Below, piece by piece: positions 11,210 to 22,595 of a stretch of 64,000 nucleotides of DNA. This stretch comes from Absidia repens (lineage: Eukaryota > Mucoromycota > Mucoromycetes > Mucorales > Cunninghamellaceae), in NCBI GenBank assembly GCA_002105175.1, contig MCGE01000009.1, positions 1,612,001 to 1,676,000 on the forward strand, in the 5' to 3' direction. How positions within the stretch are numbered: the stretch's first letter is position 1; every line of letters begins with the position of its first letter. The notes beneath the pieces are model-generated. The model was not told the origin of the DNA and did not search any database. It was given only the letters and a program-made list of their open reading frames with translations. A program made the position numbers and the translations under genes.

Positions 11210-11509
11210 GTTGTTGATGAGAAGGTCTTTGGCAATTGTAGTACAAAAAAGCGAAGAGAAAGGACGACCCCTAAAAAAGATATTAAAAATGGGAAAAAGA
11301 AAGCAAGAAACAATGCTTTTTCAAACACCGACGAAATCGCACTGTGTGATTTCCATATGGTTGGCTGGGCAACTAGAAAAAAAAAAAAAACTGGTTTGTT
11401 TTTTATTACTTTTTTGATAAATAAATAAAACAGGAGAATGGGTTGGGTTGGGGAATACAATACTATACTATACATTTGATAATAAATAAATAAATAAATA
11501 AAATACTAA

Positions 11510-12860
11510 CTAGACGGTCACTTTCCAAAAGTACATTTTCTGAGCCAAATAATGCAGGATATTTTGTATTCTTGAACCTACATAACCAATAATGGCATAC
11601 GCAATCGGCGATTTCCGTTTCAGCAGTACCAGGAAGACCAAAAAGAGGATCACCAAGTTGATCGATGCATGTTTCACCACTGTCTTGCCTAACCAAAGCC
11701 ACGTCCATCGAAGCTTATCATGCCGCCTTTGCGCTAACGATGTCCGCAAATGACCCAGCTGCTCCGTTAATGCCGCCACGTCGGTTTGTAGTGATTCCAA
11801 TGCCCTTTCAGAAACGGACTCGACCAATTCTGACTGATTTTGTTGTTCTTGTTGTTGATGTTGGTGGTGGTGGTGGTAGTGATGGTAGGGGTGTTGTTCA
11901 GGTGCCATCAGGCCAAGACCCGAGGTGGCCGCCGCCACTTCACGATCGATGGTATCAAGATCCGACATGCCATCATAATAATCCGCAGCCAATGGTTGAA
12001 GAAGAAGCCTATTTGATTCATGCCATGAATGTTGTTGTTGTTGTTGTTGTTTAGAAGGAAAAGACAAGGTGTTGTCGTCTGGTGTCACTGGACTGGTATT
12101 GGAGAGGTGTACCGCTGGTGGTTGATGATGATGATGATGATGATGGCTGCTGGCATACGAAGAAGAATCCTTTTCATCTATCAAGCTACTAGTGATGGAT
12201 GGATCCATGTCTAAATATATACAAAATAAAATGGGGTAAGTTTGTTTATACGATGGTATGTATGACACACAAAAAGTGCACGTGCCAATTTTGTTTTTTG
12301 TTATTTTTCCCTCGGGGGTTCATTTACCAGTATCCAGTTGAATATAGTGTATAGACTCTCGTAAAGAGCGTGTGAGTTCATGTTGGGGGTATCGTTCGAC
12401 AAACTATAAAACAAAAACAATGAATAAATACCATACGGTGTCATGAACAAGTAAAGGAACTTACACTCGAGAGCATATCAAGCAGGAGTGTCACATAATG
12501 TTTTTGAGCTTCCACCGGAGTCCACTGACGAAGTTGGTCCCAGGCCTTCCTATAAATATGAAGTCCATCAAGCAAAATGAAAGTCATCAATGGAGTGAAA
12601 AAAAAAGAGGAAAACGAGGAGGAGTTTCCTTACCATTTTGAATAAGCTACAACAAGACGTGAAGAGGGTCTTGAGATGTGACAATCACCTTCTAGAGCTT
12701 GCTTGTAAAGACCATAGAACAGAAGTTTGTCCTGACCAGACGGTTGCCAGTGAGTGTTGCCACTGGGTAAAGATCGTACGACTGTCAACGCTCTAGAAAA
12801 TTGAATCTGTGTTTGGAATGAGGAGGAAGAATTGGTAGATAGCCTTTGTTGACTGGTCAT
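11510..12860 (-). CDS. Tail-anchored acyl-CoA-binding protein, ACBD5/Atg37-like
   Basis: Four phase-consistent exons (12860-12634, 12549-12465, 12403-12328, 12210-11510) give 362 residues. The N-terminal ACB domain (~15-112) shows FSRALTVVRSLP, WQPSGQDKLLFYGLYKQALE and KAWDQLRQWTPVEAQKHYV, with the acyl-CoA-contacting Tyr and Lys in YGLYKQA and a late Trp. A His/Gln/Ser-rich middle follows. A coiled-coil-like stretch (ALESLQTDVAALTEQLGHLR) precedes a single membrane segment near the end (INLVILFLVFLVLL, ~309-326) and a short basic tail. ACB domain plus coiled coil plus C-terminal anchor is the layout of peroxisomal ACBD4/5 and yeast Atg37, which tether peroxisomes and act in pexophagy (family knowledge). 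An in-frame ATG at 12875 would add five residues. Confidence 0.85.
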
Positions 12861-13681
12861 TGTATATAAATACAATGTATACCCAAGATAAATATATGTT
12901 TAAAAAGAGAAGAAAAAAATACAAAAAAAAAAAAATCACACATACATATGAAACCAGGAGCGGGATTTCAATCATGAACACCTTTGAGACACTATGCATT
13001 TTTTTTTTTTTTTTTTTTTTGGTTGTGGCATACTTAACATTGAGAAGCTGACAGGAAAGTGGCAAGCATGCGGTGTTCAAAAAATACGCCAGAGAACCTC
13101 GAAGGTGACTAAAGGATCCTGGACAAATGCTATGCAGAACGAGTACCGATTTCTTTTATACTCCTCTGCCGCAAAAAGGTTGAAATTGAATGTGGTTGGC
13201 TAGGCATTAATTATGTATGAAGGTGGGTGGTCCTGGCTGAGGTGTTAGGGAATTGCACTACACGGTCCATTATTGTACATACCAATATGTTTCAATAAAA
13301 ATATACCATTATAATGACCCTCCTCTGACCCATCGTATAGTAAACAATTTTGCGATTGTAGGTAGCAGTTGTCAAGCGGTCGTCAACTGGTATGTAAAGT
13401 GGCAGGAGGATTGTCTCATTTCATCAAAAACCACACTTCGACACCATCCCACCTGACACACTCACAGTAGATCAATATTATTTTTGCAATTGTGAGAAGG
13501 TTTTGGCATTAAATTGCAACAGTTAAATTTACTTTACGCTCTTGCTGAGCCGCACCATATCATAATTAGACATCAGTCATATTACTTTATATAGGGATTT
13601 TTATTATTATTATCATTATGAAATAACAGGCCAAACAAGGTCCTCTCCTCCAAAAGAGAGAGAGAGAGAGAGAGAAGAAAT
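12861..13681. other. Gene-free gap
   Basis: About 0.8 kb between two minus-strand genes. It holds a 22-nt T run near 13000 and a (GA)n tract near 13655-13677. No supported gene; presumably the 3' region of the glucanase gene and the promoter of the ACBD5-like gene. Confidence 0.4.
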
Positions 13682-15567
13682 CTAAGTTTTATGACAAGTA
13701 AAATTCCGTTCATTGACATCTAGAGGAGCCCAGCCTTTTTCCCAAGCAAGCGAATAATCCCAATGGGGATTGATATGATCCTCCGTCTTGTAAGTCCAAA
13801 AGAACCAACCCAAGCCTGATTCAAAAGCATGCATTTGACGCTGGATAAACGAGTTTAAAAAGTGTTTATAATCAGATGTCCATGATCCCCAGTCCTCAAT
13901 ATGCGCGCATTTGTTACAGGCATTGTCGCCGTTGCTACTGCATTTCTGTTGTTTGGCATCATCGCCCAGGGTGTTTTCGTACCGGTTGCCCACCCCTACC
14001 CCATTTATGTATTTCCCACAATCATTGGTGGCAAATGAGAATTCACCTACCATCGTAGGGATTACAACACTGTTGGCTTCGGCAATCCGAGGGCCCCATG
14101 TATGGCAGGGAAAGACGGATTGTTTCTCTCTGTCCATATTCACAAGGTCAGGATCAAATATTAGATACATGTGCGTCTCTATTATGTGCGAGTGTGTGTG
14201 TGTGTCATGCCAAAAAAAAAAAAAAAGCGGCGTTTTAAAAACATGCTACAAACGGTACAACCATCTTCTTGTATTTCTTTTTACAACCACTCTCTTTCTT
14301 TTTTTTTTTTTTTTTTTTTTTCGTTACCTAAAAATGCACGGTCAAAGTCTTTGAAAAAATCCTTCCATGGTGTCAGACCCAAGAAACCATCATGATATGA
14401 CAAGTATGGACGTCCTTCTTTCTGTTTGCCTGTGATATTCCGTATGGCGTCATGGGCATCTCGGTACCATTGTTTCGCAGGACGGTCATCCTTGATGGCC
14501 ATCATGGCAGGTTCGTTCAAAACACCAAATATCGGCATTACATGGGACCAAACTGATGATATGTTTTGTTTTTTCTGATGACCATGACCATCGTCTTGTA
14601 GGGATGTATTGTCATGATCAATGTTAGGACTTGTATTGAAAAACGAAATGATGTCTTTGACGACACTGAGGGTTTCTTCAGCATACATGTGGCCGTGCTC
14701 ATCATCATTCAACCACCGAATCTCACCCGACCGACCTGAATGATTCCAGCCGTTTTGCGATCCTGGTGCGGTATGAAGTTCCACCATCACACGGAGACCG
14801 TATTTTCTTGCCCATTGGATACCACGAAGCAGATAGGTCCATGCCACGTAGGGGACAAACGGTTCACGCGCCAAGGGACGGATCGCCCAATGACCGATAG
14901 GAATTCTGACATGATTGAACCCCATTTGACGAATGGTTTTGAAATCCGATTCTTGAATGAAGGTATCGTAGTGGTGCTCCACAACCTGTCTGGCTTTGAT
15001 GGGTCCCAAACGCTCACACAGTGTCCATTCGTCTGGTGCCGTGTTGTCGCGCTTGCCATGGCGATCCTGGGGCGGGATGGAAAAATCAGGGGCGTGCTCA
15101 AACAGACTTGGTGTGATGAATGGCTCAAGGACAAGCCAGCCGCCAAGATTGATTCCTCGGATTGGTGTCTTTGTGTATTGGAAATCTTGTGTCAATGGTG
15201 GTACGTGGCGGTTGGCTTGTGCAGAGTCATCATAGGGGTTTGGCTGAGCAGGATAGGTTGCATTGTTAGTGTCGGTGGTGGTGTTTGTAGCGTTGTCGTG
15301 ATCATTGTTGGTAGTGGTGTTGGTGTTGGTAGTGGTGTCGTTATTGGTGTCGGCTGGTGTTTGGATCGTTGGTGAGGATTGAGATGATGCTTGCTGATTG
15401 TTGGTGGAGTGAAGCTGCTGCAAAACGACAATGGGAATAACAGTCATCAAGGCAATGGCCACCAGTGTCAAGATGATCGTGGATACTGTGCGGTGTTTTT
15501 GCCAACATGTGGTCGGTGAAGATGATGTTGGTTTTTTTTCTGGTGGATTCTCTTTGTTGGCTCGCAT
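13682..15567 (-). CDS. GH5 exo-beta-1,3-glucanase, type II membrane-anchored (ExgD-like)
   Basis: Two exons, 15567-14328 and 14178-13682, phase 1, give 578 residues. A short cytoplasmic N-terminus precedes one membrane helix (~29-50, TIILTLVAIALMTVIPIVVL) and a Thr/Asn-rich stalk to ~130. The catalytic domain begins GINLGGWLVLEPFITPS, the signature opening of fungal exo-1,3-glucanases. It continues with HVRIPIGHWAI and VELHTAPGSQNGWNHSGR, the acid/base Glu352 in LNEP, and the nucleophile Glu459 in MVGEFS. Both catalytic glutamates are present, so it should be active. These enzymes trim or remodel beta-1,3-glucan at the cell surface (family knowledge). The membrane anchor in place of a cleaved signal peptide resembles Aspergillus ExgD. 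The intron ends after a long T tract and a (CA)n-like stretch. Confidence 0.9.
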
Positions 15568-17139
15568 TGGATGCTTGCCTGGTAGTTTAGATAGATTAGC
15601 ATTACAGTAGTACTTTTACTTTCAGTATAGTTAATACTCTCTTTATTTTACCTAATATATTTGAAATAAAGTTTTTTTTTTATTGAATGAAGATAGTTTG
15701 CAAACTTTTTTTTGACTTTGTTTGTTTGCTTATTGAGCGATAATAAAAAATTGGAAAAGGAAAACGATCGCCTATTAACGACGTTGTCTTCTATTCTATA
15801 AATGTCAGTATTCAGAAGATTTCGTATACTGCCTCGGTCAATTTTTTTCTGATACTGAAATGAAAATAGAAAGTCGAAGTCATGAATATTGTTTGAGATG
15901 TTTTACTGAATGGTCAAATGATTCTTTTATTGAATAAATGATAAAATGATCGAGGTATGTGGGGATAGAAAGCTACAAATGATATATAGATATATATGAA
16001 GGGGATAGGTATGGAAATGAAATACACTGACTAAACTAAATCAAACTAAACTAATATAAACCGAGGGATTGTTCCAAAGTCAAGAATCCAGAAAGGTATT
16101 GATCCCAAGTATATGATATCTACCACGGGCGATAAAAGCTTCTCAAATAGTTTGATAATGGACGGAAGATTACTGCTGATCGGGTGATTGTCGGGGCAGA
16201 GAAGGACAAGCGAGCGTTTTATTTCATTTTATACTAATATCTATTGTCCAAAATAAGGGAATAAAGTGAGATGCTAGCTGTATGGTGCTGATGTAGGTTT
16301 CATAGAATATATGTGAATCGATCATTGACCAGATCGGGGTATCCTTGTTAGATTCGAATTGCGTTGACAATTTCTAATGGGTAAATACAAAATAAAGAAA
16401 TTTGAGTCGAGAGAAATTCACGCATGTACCGCCTTATAATTACCGTTTGTCACAATAATTCTTCGATTTTCACTGATTGCTTTGGTTCAATGAATGCTCA
16501 ATATGGAATGGCGGTGAAGAGCAATTGATTGACCCGAGAAAGATTGATAACCACTTTTGCTAATGTATCCTAACAAGTTCATTCGACCAGTAGTGTTTCA
16601 AGCCTTGTCATCAACCCATATACTACGAATATATCATCCTGCAGACAGTTCCTTAATATATGATAAGAATAAGAATTATACGTTAGTTAGTCGTTTGATT
16701 TTCGTGGGTATTATCTTACCTGACAGATCCAGAGCGGCAATGAATCAATAAATTGGGATCGGATTCACTATGTTTAATATCAAGCAAGTGATGGATTAGT
16801 CAGTCTATTTTATAATAACCCTCATGTTCCTCCCTACTTTTTTCCTTCTTTGTCTCTCTTACCAAGCCTTACTGTCAAGCTCAAACCTTGATAATGAATC
16901 TATCAGCGTCACATTAGCATCAAATCAGACTTCGCAACCAAAGCCAATATATCAACAGACTTGATATTGATTTCTACAAAGAGCTAAGCACTTGAGCATT
17001 CTTTCCAATCAAACAAAAAATACCATAGAAGAAAGAGGGTCTCCCAATCAAACCACCCCCCCCACCAAGGAAAAAAGCACAGACAGCACATCCAGACACC
17101 GCCATACGAATGATTCCAGACATAGATACTTTATTTCGA
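15568..17139. other. Gene-free gap of about 1.6 kb
   Basis: A/T-rich, no ORF with a recognisable domain on either strand. The right part (16990-17130) is rich in short basic codons but has no start context or homology I can support. Contains the promoter of the glucanase gene by position. Confidence 0.4.
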
Positions 17140-18364
17140 TCATACCGCTCGTCCTTCCAAAGCTTTTTTTTCTAAATAATCAAAGTCCAAAGCATCAAAT
17201 TGAGAATCGTCGGCAAATCCAAAATCATCATCGTCGTCGTCAACGACGCCAAAGGCATTGTCATTGTTTTTATTGTTGTTAGTGATGATGGCGGTGTGAT
17301 CAAGCGTTTGCTGTTGTTGTGAAGGGTGATGTAGAGTCGTTGTCTGAGAAAACCGTAAAGGGGATGATCGAGTATATTTCGGTGAAGAGAGGATAGAATT
17401 TCTGATGGGAGTTGAAGTGGCTGCAATATGATCCGGCGACCAATGCCATGGGGCTTCCTTGCTGACTTGGCTCATTGACCTCACGTCGTCCACATTGTTG
17501 TTGGCGTTATTTCGGGTTGGCGATGGGTACAGGTCTTCAACAGAGCCTCGAATAGGTGATGGTTGTGATGATAATGAATTGAAAAGATTGGACTCGGATC
17601 GTTTCTGCCGCTTTCTACCATTGGAGACATACGAGGTGGCTACTGATGCCGAAGCGTGTTTTTTCGCCTTGGTCCTATCGTTATGGTTGCTGATCACTTG
17701 GAGGCTGTGGCATAGTTCTACTGCTGGATCTGATTCAACTTGAAAACTAAGTAAACGTAACAAAAATAAGTGAGCAAAAGAAGAAAGACCTGGATCTCCT
17801 CCTTCCTTTACAAAGAAATACGAGAAAACGCATCGAAACACTTACCCTTTGCACGAAATGATAATGGTGTTGTTGTATTGTTGAGGTTCGCCTAATATGG
17901 TCACAGAAGCAGCCATGGTTAAATTAAAAGCATCATTTCGTTTGAATAATCTTTGCGAGAGATGAACAAGTATAACGTCGCTACTGTCATCTAAGTGGAA
18001 GAGATGTTAATAGGGTCAGTAGGGTAGCAAGTACATAAATAAGAGCGATAGGTTCCTCTTACCTAGACAAAGAATACAGCGAGGTGAGTTCCCCAATTTA
18101 GCGCCATGGTAATCTTTTTTTGATACAATCAGTCCGTTGAGCCTACATGTTTGTTGTTCAAAAAGAAGTAAACTATTGGTATTTTCTGTTCCTTGATATC
18201 GTGTTCTTTAGTTATTGATGATCTTACTTGACTTTTTGAAATAAAAGGTTATGTTTTGTTTTGAGAGTCAAGGGTTCATCATTTTGGATATCAGCTGTTG
18301 TCACGTCCTTGATAAATAAAGGTTGATATGACAATAATCGATCCGAGGGTAAGTATTTTGACAT
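17140..18364 (-). CDS. OB-fold protein, candidate Stn1-like telomere-capping subunit
   Basis: Four phase-consistent exons (18364-18228, 18142-18063, 17990-17846, 17746-17140) give 322 residues. The first ~155 residues read like a single OB fold: YQPLFIKDV, then VKLNGLIVSKKDY, RCILCLDDSSDVILVHL, ASVTILGEPQQYNNTIIIS and FQVESDPAVELCHSLQVI. The order (F-x-[KR]D near the start, V-x-[LV]-G-x-[IV]-V, LDDS[ST], G, Y/N-x6-hydrophobic, V-x-DP) resembles the Stn1 N-terminal domain of CST. The rest is low complexity and basic to acidic (RKRQKRSE; poly-Asp; acidic FGFADDSQFDALDFDYLEKK end). Stn1-Ten1 cap telomeres and help fill in lagging strands (family knowledge). The assignment rests on pattern only; another nucleic-acid-binding OB protein remains possible. 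Confidence 0.5.
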
Positions 18365-19182
18365 TTTGTGATAAATTAAAAAAAAGGGGAAGACGACGCG
18401 CCAAAGACAAAAAAAAAAAAAAAAAAAAAAATGCGACCCTGCTCTAAAATATTTAACCGATTTTTTTTTGTGGCCGTATGAAATACTTGGGCAGGTATTT
18501 GCTCAACTTCAAACACACAAAGAAAATAAATTACCTCAGACAGCAATACCTAATGTTAATTCCTTTTTTCGTTTCTTTTATCACTACATTAATTACCTAT
18601 GAATCCCTCCCGCTCCTTTTCCTTTTATCGCTATGACGCAGTTCAGCAGAAACGTAATTTTTTTAATCGTCTTGGAAAGCGCGGCTCAGGGACACTCCCG
18701 ATTTCGAAAACGATTTTGCGTGCGGATGCAAAAATTTTCATATTTCCAAAAAAATTGACCTACCGAGTTTCTGAAGAAGCGTTATGGAAGTGTGGGTTTG
18801 AATAAAATAATACTCTCCTGCCATTTTGACTAGGTTGGCGGCCCCATGCGGTTCACACTGGCTTCAATTTAAAGGAGGGGAGGTGGAGTTATTTCACCAC
18901 ACTCAAAAATAAATAAATAAAACAAAGTTGGATATATACACTATTTCTTGTCTAATAAAAATTACACTAGCATTGCGATCTTGGCCGATGGATATGAGTG
19001 ATAAAACAGGAATAGTGACACCATTCTTATCAAGTGCCTTGAAACTGCTAATCAGCTTATCGGGGGAGGGGGATGACCAATAGCGACAGAAGACCGTTTG
19101 GTGTATTAGTTTGCGTGGTAGACCAGACGTTGGTTTTTATTATTATTACGACGTGCAAGCCAGTTTGCATGAGAAAAATGTT

Positions 19183-19223
19183 CTACTGTACAGTACAGTA
19201 CTGCACAGTACGGTACAGTATAG
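19183..19223. repeat. ACAGT pentamer array, partly palindromic
   Basis: Imperfect repeats of ACAGT/ACTGT units joined through GTAC, so the tract can fold back on itself. A related tract lies 1.2 kb to the right and another at about 46079-46095. Confidence 0.6.
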
Positions 19224-19439
19224 CTGCAGCAACATGTACAAAGGAACCTAGGTTGATTAATATAATTGAATAATATTACGTTTGATAACAGGTCGTATAG
19301 GACTGTCGATCAGTCACTGGGACTCTGAGAGAAAAGAGCCATGGAGGTGGGGCTAAGCTAGAAGCAGGTACATGAAAGGACACTTACAAAAGAGCGACAA
19401 TAACGACTTTAATTATTATAGATTGGATCAGAGAAAGGG

Positions 19440-20100
19440 TAATAAAAAGACATGTTTTATTTGAGGAATATAGCAAATTACTAAACTGAGAGCATGGGGG
19501 TTCATTGTAAAAAAGAGATTTAATGACGTTAGCATGAGTAAGCTCCTTGGGAGTTTTTGAAGGTGTTCGACATTGATCTAAAGGGAAGCTTGTGAAAGTG
19601 GATCTAATGGACTGTACAAGACATGAGAAAGACCAAATGTTGCCTTGCCTTCAAACAATACCTAATATTAATCAAAGAGGATGATGGTAGTAAAAAGGAA
19701 ATCTATTGCACAAGTGCATGACACGAGACATGAGAGAGGCTAACGGAACACTATTCAATGAAGTATATAAAAAGAGGCTTATTTTATTCAGATGTAGATA
19801 CAAACTATGGAAAAACTAATATTAAAGTAAGCTAATGAAGGTTCCAAAAAGTCAACTATTGGTGGTCCCAAATCCTCGATCCAAAATGAAAGGGTTTCCC
19901 CATGCATCTTGTAGTCCCTGAGTTGAAAACGCTTCTAAACTAGTCCTGACACTAATCTAAGTCCAATACAACCACGTAGAAGTCACAATTGTGAAGATTT
20001 AAAGAAAGAAAAAAGAAAAGAAAGAAAGAGAGCGCGAAAAATAAACACGAGTGAAAATAAAAATTTCACGTGTGCGGATTTTGAAATATTTTTTGTCACC
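19440..20100 (+). repeat. Dispersed ~0.66-kb repeat, copy A
   Basis: Shares ordered blocks with copies at 33500-34185 (same strand) and 44840-45500 (opposite strand), and a half copy at 43085-43440. Shared blocks in order: ATTTTATTTGA...ACTAAACT, GTTCATTGTAA, GGTAGTAAAAA...ATCTATTG, TTATTTTATTCA, GATACAAACTATGGA, CCAAAATGAAAGGGTTTCCC plus CATGCAT, CTAGTCCTGAYAC, a purine tract, and TTTCACGTG...ATTTGAAAT. No ORF inside. It looks like a non-autonomous transposable element or solo LTR; the class is unresolved. Confidence 0.7.
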
Positions 20101-20402
20101 TGTTGTTGAACTGCAGTTCTGATTTTTCATTGGGATGTAGAAAACACAAAAAGAAGGCTTCAGAAGGCGTATGTATTGGTATATATAACATGACTGCGCC
20201 AAATAGAACAACAATAAACTGTACCCCAGATAACGATACAATTTCGTTTTCCCGTTGACATCGTCACTGTGGGTTCGTGCTATACGGCCCAATATTGATA
20301 CAATAATACACGGTAGATATAAATTGTTGAAGAATATTTTTTTTTCAAAATGAGTACTTTATTATTGTTAGCTGGAAAATGAAGACGAAGGTTCCCTCAT
20401 AG

Positions 20403-20430
20403 CTACTGTACAGTACAGTACAGTACTGTA
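20403..20430. repeat. ACAGT pentamer array ending in its own inverse
   Basis: Reads ACTGT followed by three ACAGT units and then ACTGT, so the ends are complementary and hairpin-forming. Confidence 0.6.
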
Positions 20431-21944
20431 AAAGAATGTGATTCAGTGGACGTGTGTCCAGAGTGTGTGAAACTGCTACAATATAATACCACCGAATATT
20501 TTCATTAGTATGTAATGTCGTGTGTTGAAGCATTTCACATTGATACTTGCTAAAAGACATTGACGTGAAGATATTCCAACTGAACTCTCTTATAGTTAAC
20601 TACCCCTGAAATTTTTTTGTTCAATAAAAAAAAAGATCATATCGGTGATTTAAATTGACCATTTTTGCTTTAGTCCAGAGTGGGCACATACCATCTTGTA
20701 ACTACCATTTCAGGGCAATTCTGCAAAAATGGTTACTTCCAATCTTCAAAAAAATAGCCTTTAGACTTTATACGGTAGATTTGAAACAAGCAAGTTTTGG
20801 TTAATGCTCTACATATAGCTTAGGGCGGTATTGATCTTACTTCTTTGTAGAACTATTGATACAAAAGCCGACAACACATAATCGGTCAAACAGTAAGTGG
20901 GCTGTGAGACTTTTTTATTTGTTTCAGGAAGAATTTGGATTGTGCTACCTATAATGACGGACCACACGTATTATTGGAGATGCTGGTCATGGTTGATTGA
21001 TATTTAGATATTTATTAGAGATATATGCCATCATCATTTAATATTATAATTATATACGAAGTGTCTCGGACCGTCGTCGAGAACTCACTTTTTTTTTTCT
21101 TTTTACCCTCCTTTTGATATTGCCGCACATATATATATCTAGGAATCAAGAGAAAGATTGTTAGCAATATAATTCAACCAATAAAATCAGTGTTGAGCAA
21201 ACCTTGTCCCTTTTTTTTTGCACCATTCCACGAGCTCTATTGACCTTTTCTTAGTGACACATGATAAAGTCCTTTTTATTTCAAAATTTTAAGCCCCGAA
21301 TTACCAAATGGATGCATTACCCAAGAACCCGGCGGCAATACAGAAATATTACATTAAAAGAAGTGAATTTTTTAGTCCCATTTGCTAAGGTTTACATTTT
21401 CACCTTCCCTTGGTAGCATAGCCTGACCCAAAACAATTAAGCTACTTGAGACGGGTGTGTATATGCTTTTAATTCTAAAAAACCAATATAATACTATACA
21501 TAGATCAACTACCATGTACTGATTCAAAAAAAGGCACAGAAAAATAACCTACAATGGGCAATACGGTGAATAAAATAGAAACCGAAGAAAGTACCTTGGC
21601 ACAAAGAACAAAGCTATGCAATCTAGTTTGTGTCACTTTTTTAATATTTCTGAAGTTTAAATGCCGCGTCTCACCAAACCTTTTTTTTGATATAAAAATA
21701 TTTAAATTCCCCTCTTTTTTCCTCTTTTCTTCTTCTTCTTTATCCTTTTTTCTCCTGACAAGCACTTCTTTTTCACAACCCCTTCCTTTCATTTTTCTTT
21801 TTTTTTTCCTTTTCTTTTTACGTTTACGTTTACGATCTCGACGGTTGACATCCATCTACCACTCTTTTTTTTACTTGCTCCTACTCTTTTTATTTACTTT
21901 CAGCAGTAAATTGTATCACCAACCCACTTGACTCTATATATTGA

Positions 21945-22559
21945 ATGCATTTACCTACCTTATCTACTCTTGGGCTTTTTGTCCTTGCTACTGCTCAATT
22001 TGTGTCAGCTCAACAAGTTATCACTGATGATGTCGAAGCAGCTGCTCCCCAAGCCTACTCTGATTATTATCTTTCTGCTTTTGGTGATGAAGATGCTCCT
22101 GAAGCCGATTTTGAACTTGTTGAACGTGACGATTATGCCTCCGATGCGGATATTCCTGAAACCACCATTGAATTGATCAAACGTGCTGAATGTACCAAGC
22201 ATCATACTGGTAAGTATTTTTTTTAAAAAAAAAAAACTTCTTTATATACTGAAATAGATTGAAACTCAATTATTCTCTTCCTCTCCCCTCCATTAAAATA
22301 GTTCATGGAAACGATAACTGTATCAACCTCAGCAAAAAGTATGGAATCAAACTCGATCAATTCTACTCTTGGAACCCTCAAGTGAACCACAAATGTACCA
22401 ATTTGAATGATGGAAAGAAATACTGTGTTGGCACTGGATCCTCTTCTTCCTCTTCCTCCAGTGATAAGTCATCCTCTTCCAGCGGTTGTGCCAAAACTCA
22501 CAAGGGTATGATAAATATAAATTCATTTTTTAATGCATTATTTCATGATAGCTGACTCG

Positions 22560-22595
<36 letters not shown>

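Larger units (their letters stand above)
18365..21944. other. Long gene-free region with repeats
   Basis: About 3.6 kb with no supported coding exon. It holds two ACAGT pentamer arrays (about 19183-19223 and 20403-20430) and one full copy of a dispersed ~0.66-kb repeat (19440-20100). The last ~250 bp before 21945 is a pyrimidine-rich leader with T and CTT runs, the likely promoter and 5' UTR of the LysM gene. Confidence 0.45.

Noticed and set aside
14740..15375. Open plus-strand frame of 211 codons
   Set aside because: Lies wholly antisense to the GH5 glucanase coding exon, which has catalytic motifs; the frame encodes no domain.
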